From: Prorocentrum cordatum
Lineage: Eukaryota; Sar; Dinophyceae; Prorocentrales; Prorocentraceae
Assembly (NCBI GenBank): GCA_963575745.1
Contig: CAUYUJ010000935.1
Span: forward strand, 81,388-107,425
Length of the DNA stretch: 26,038 bases
Direction of reading: 5' to 3'
The translations under genes were made by a program, and so were the position numbers. This document shows positions 24,969-26,038 of this stretch, in pieces. The notes beneath the pieces were generated by a model, which was not told the DNA's origin, searched no databases, and was given only the letters and a program-made list of their open reading frames with translations. Positions within the stretch are counted from its first letter, which is position 1; each line of letters begins with the position of its first letter.

Positions 24969-25425
24969 GAGTAGAGTAGGCGTAGTAGAGCATTATAGGA
25001 GAAGAGTAGAGGGTAGAGTAGAGTCGAGTCGAGAAGGGTAAGGTTGGATACGGTAGGTAGAGTAGGGTAGAGTAGGGTAGAGTAGAGTCGAGTAGACTAG
25101 GGATGTGTATGCCATGTTTGAGTAAAGACGAGTCGGGTTGAGAAGAGTAGATGTGTGTAGGGCAGAGCAGAAAGTTTAGAGCAGAGCAGAGCCTATTAGA
25201 GGAAAGCAGAGCTGTGTAGAATGGGAGTCGACTAGATCATAATATGTGCAAAGTAGACTAGAGTAGAATGTGGTAGGATAACCTAGGGTAGAGTCGTACA
25301 GGAGGGAAGAGTAAGAGTATAACACATGAGAAGGGTAGAGTATAGCAGAGAAGGAGTAGAGTACAGTAGAGTCAGTACCAAGTGATGTAGAGTAGGGTGT
25401 GTTTGGGTACGGTAGGGTCAAGCTA
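24969..25425. repeat. Degenerate (GTAGA)n pentamer tract
   Basis: Repeated GTAGA, GTAGG and GTCGA pentamers, more degenerate in the middle (25100-25330). The period of five rules out coding. Confidence 0.88.
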
Positions 25426-25461
25426 GCCAGCTCGAGCGAGTCAAGCATGGCATGCCCATTC

Positions 25462-25803
25462 CCACCCGCCCTCCCACAACATAAGAAACAGTGATGGCAC
25501 AACTGGGGGCTGCGCGGGCATTTCAGTGCGAGTGGAGGATACCCCAGGACACCGCATTGACGTCCGCGCGGGATGTGCGCCGCGTCCCATTCCCGCCGCG
25601 CATTTCGCATCGTCGACGACAACATTGGCAATGTTGAACGGAAGAACGGACACGTTCCGCCTTCCCACAACATAAGAAACAATGCTGCCGCAATTGGGTG
25701 CTGTCGCGTAGTGGTAGTAGTAGTAGTACGGAAGAACGGACACGTTCCGCCTTCCCACAACATAAGAAACAATGCTGCCGCAATTGGGTGCTGTCGCGTA
25801 GTG

Positions 25804-25818
<15 letters not shown>
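25462..25818 (+). repeat. 90-bp tandem duplication plus an older diverged copy
   Basis: Units at 25639-25728 and 25729-25818 are identical as far as I can compare, except where the terminal (TAG)n run expands. Each reads CGGAAGAACGGACACGTTCC, CTTCCCACAACATAAGAAAC, AATGCTGCCGCAATTGGGTG and a TAGTAG end. A diverged copy of the middle part lies at 25467-25510 (CCCTCCCACAACATAAGAAA). A palindrome (AACATTG-G-CAATGTT, 25621-25635) precedes the pair. Confidence 0.92.
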
Positions 25819-25835
<17 letters not shown>

Positions 25836-26038
25836 CGTAGTAGTGTAGTAGTAGTAGTAGTAGTAGTAGTAGTCGTAGTCGTTAGTCGTAGTAGTAGTAG
25901 TAGAGTAGTAGTAGAGTAGTCCGTAGTCGTAGTCGTAGTCCTATCGTAGATCGTAGTCGTAGTCGTAGTCGTAGTCGTAGGTCGTAGTCGTAGTAGTAGT
26001 CGTAGTCGTAGTCGTAGTAGTAGTAGTAGTAGTAGTAG
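25798..26038. repeat. (TAG)n and (GTAGTC)n tract to the window edge
   Basis: TAG triplets mixed with TCG-containing hexamers. It appears to be an expansion of the TAG run that ends the 90-bp unit, and continues out of the window. Confidence 0.95.

Overview
The window looks like nuclear DNA of a dinoflagellate, or of a close relative with the same retroelements. Two things point there. The left 11.5 kb carries one long copia-order (Ty1/copia-like) retroelement whose pol domains match the divergent copia families I remember from dinoflagellate genomes. The right 14 kb is GC-rich, gene-poor DNA dominated by microsatellites, satellites and foldback elements. The lineage is an inference; no rRNA, spliced leader or complete host gene is present to confirm it.

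Region 1 (1 to about 11.8 kb, all on the + strand) is the retroelement, cut at its 5' side by the window edge. In order it holds: a ~1,596-codon gag-like ORF with an RNA 2'-phosphotransferase (Tpt1/KptA-like) domain, a RING-H2 finger and a retropepsin-like domain; a gap of about 0.6 kb; a 264-aa ORF of unknown function; an ORF with a C5-methyltransferase-like domain and two Cys/His zinc modules; an integrase ORF; a copia reverse transcriptase-RNase H ORF whose last part is split by two frame changes; and a hairpin-rich 3' non-coding stretch. In-frame stops and frame changes between ORFs show either decay or recoding.

The most striking observation is a family of 26 short hairpins, consensus GC-NNN-GNRA-N'N'N'-GC followed by C. 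They are scattered through the retroelement only (295 to 11551), always on the sense strand, with stems that covary while the GNRA tetraloop is kept. They occur in all three reading phases and in non-coding parts, so the constraint acts on RNA (or DNA), not on a peptide. Together with an RNA-processing enzyme domain in the same transcript, this could be an undescribed RNA recognition, packaging or processing system of the element.

Region 2 (11.8 to 26.0 kb) holds a 53-bp tandem repeat, a 1.26-kb CA/CG tract with a shorter TG/CG counterpart at 18.9 kb, several pyrimidine (CTC)n tracts, a 450-bp (GAT)n tract, a 73-bp satellite, a ~150-bp interspersed repeat in five copies, a 199-bp MITE-like element with 63-bp terminal inverted repeats, a 124-bp foldback, and (GTAGA)n and (TAG)n tracts at the right edge. 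A few short non-repetitive coding-like segments (14.6-15.2 kb +, 16.2-16.7 kb -, 16.8-17.8 kb +, 19.5-19.8 kb -, 20.1-20.3 kb -) may be exons or remnants of host genes; none is recognised.
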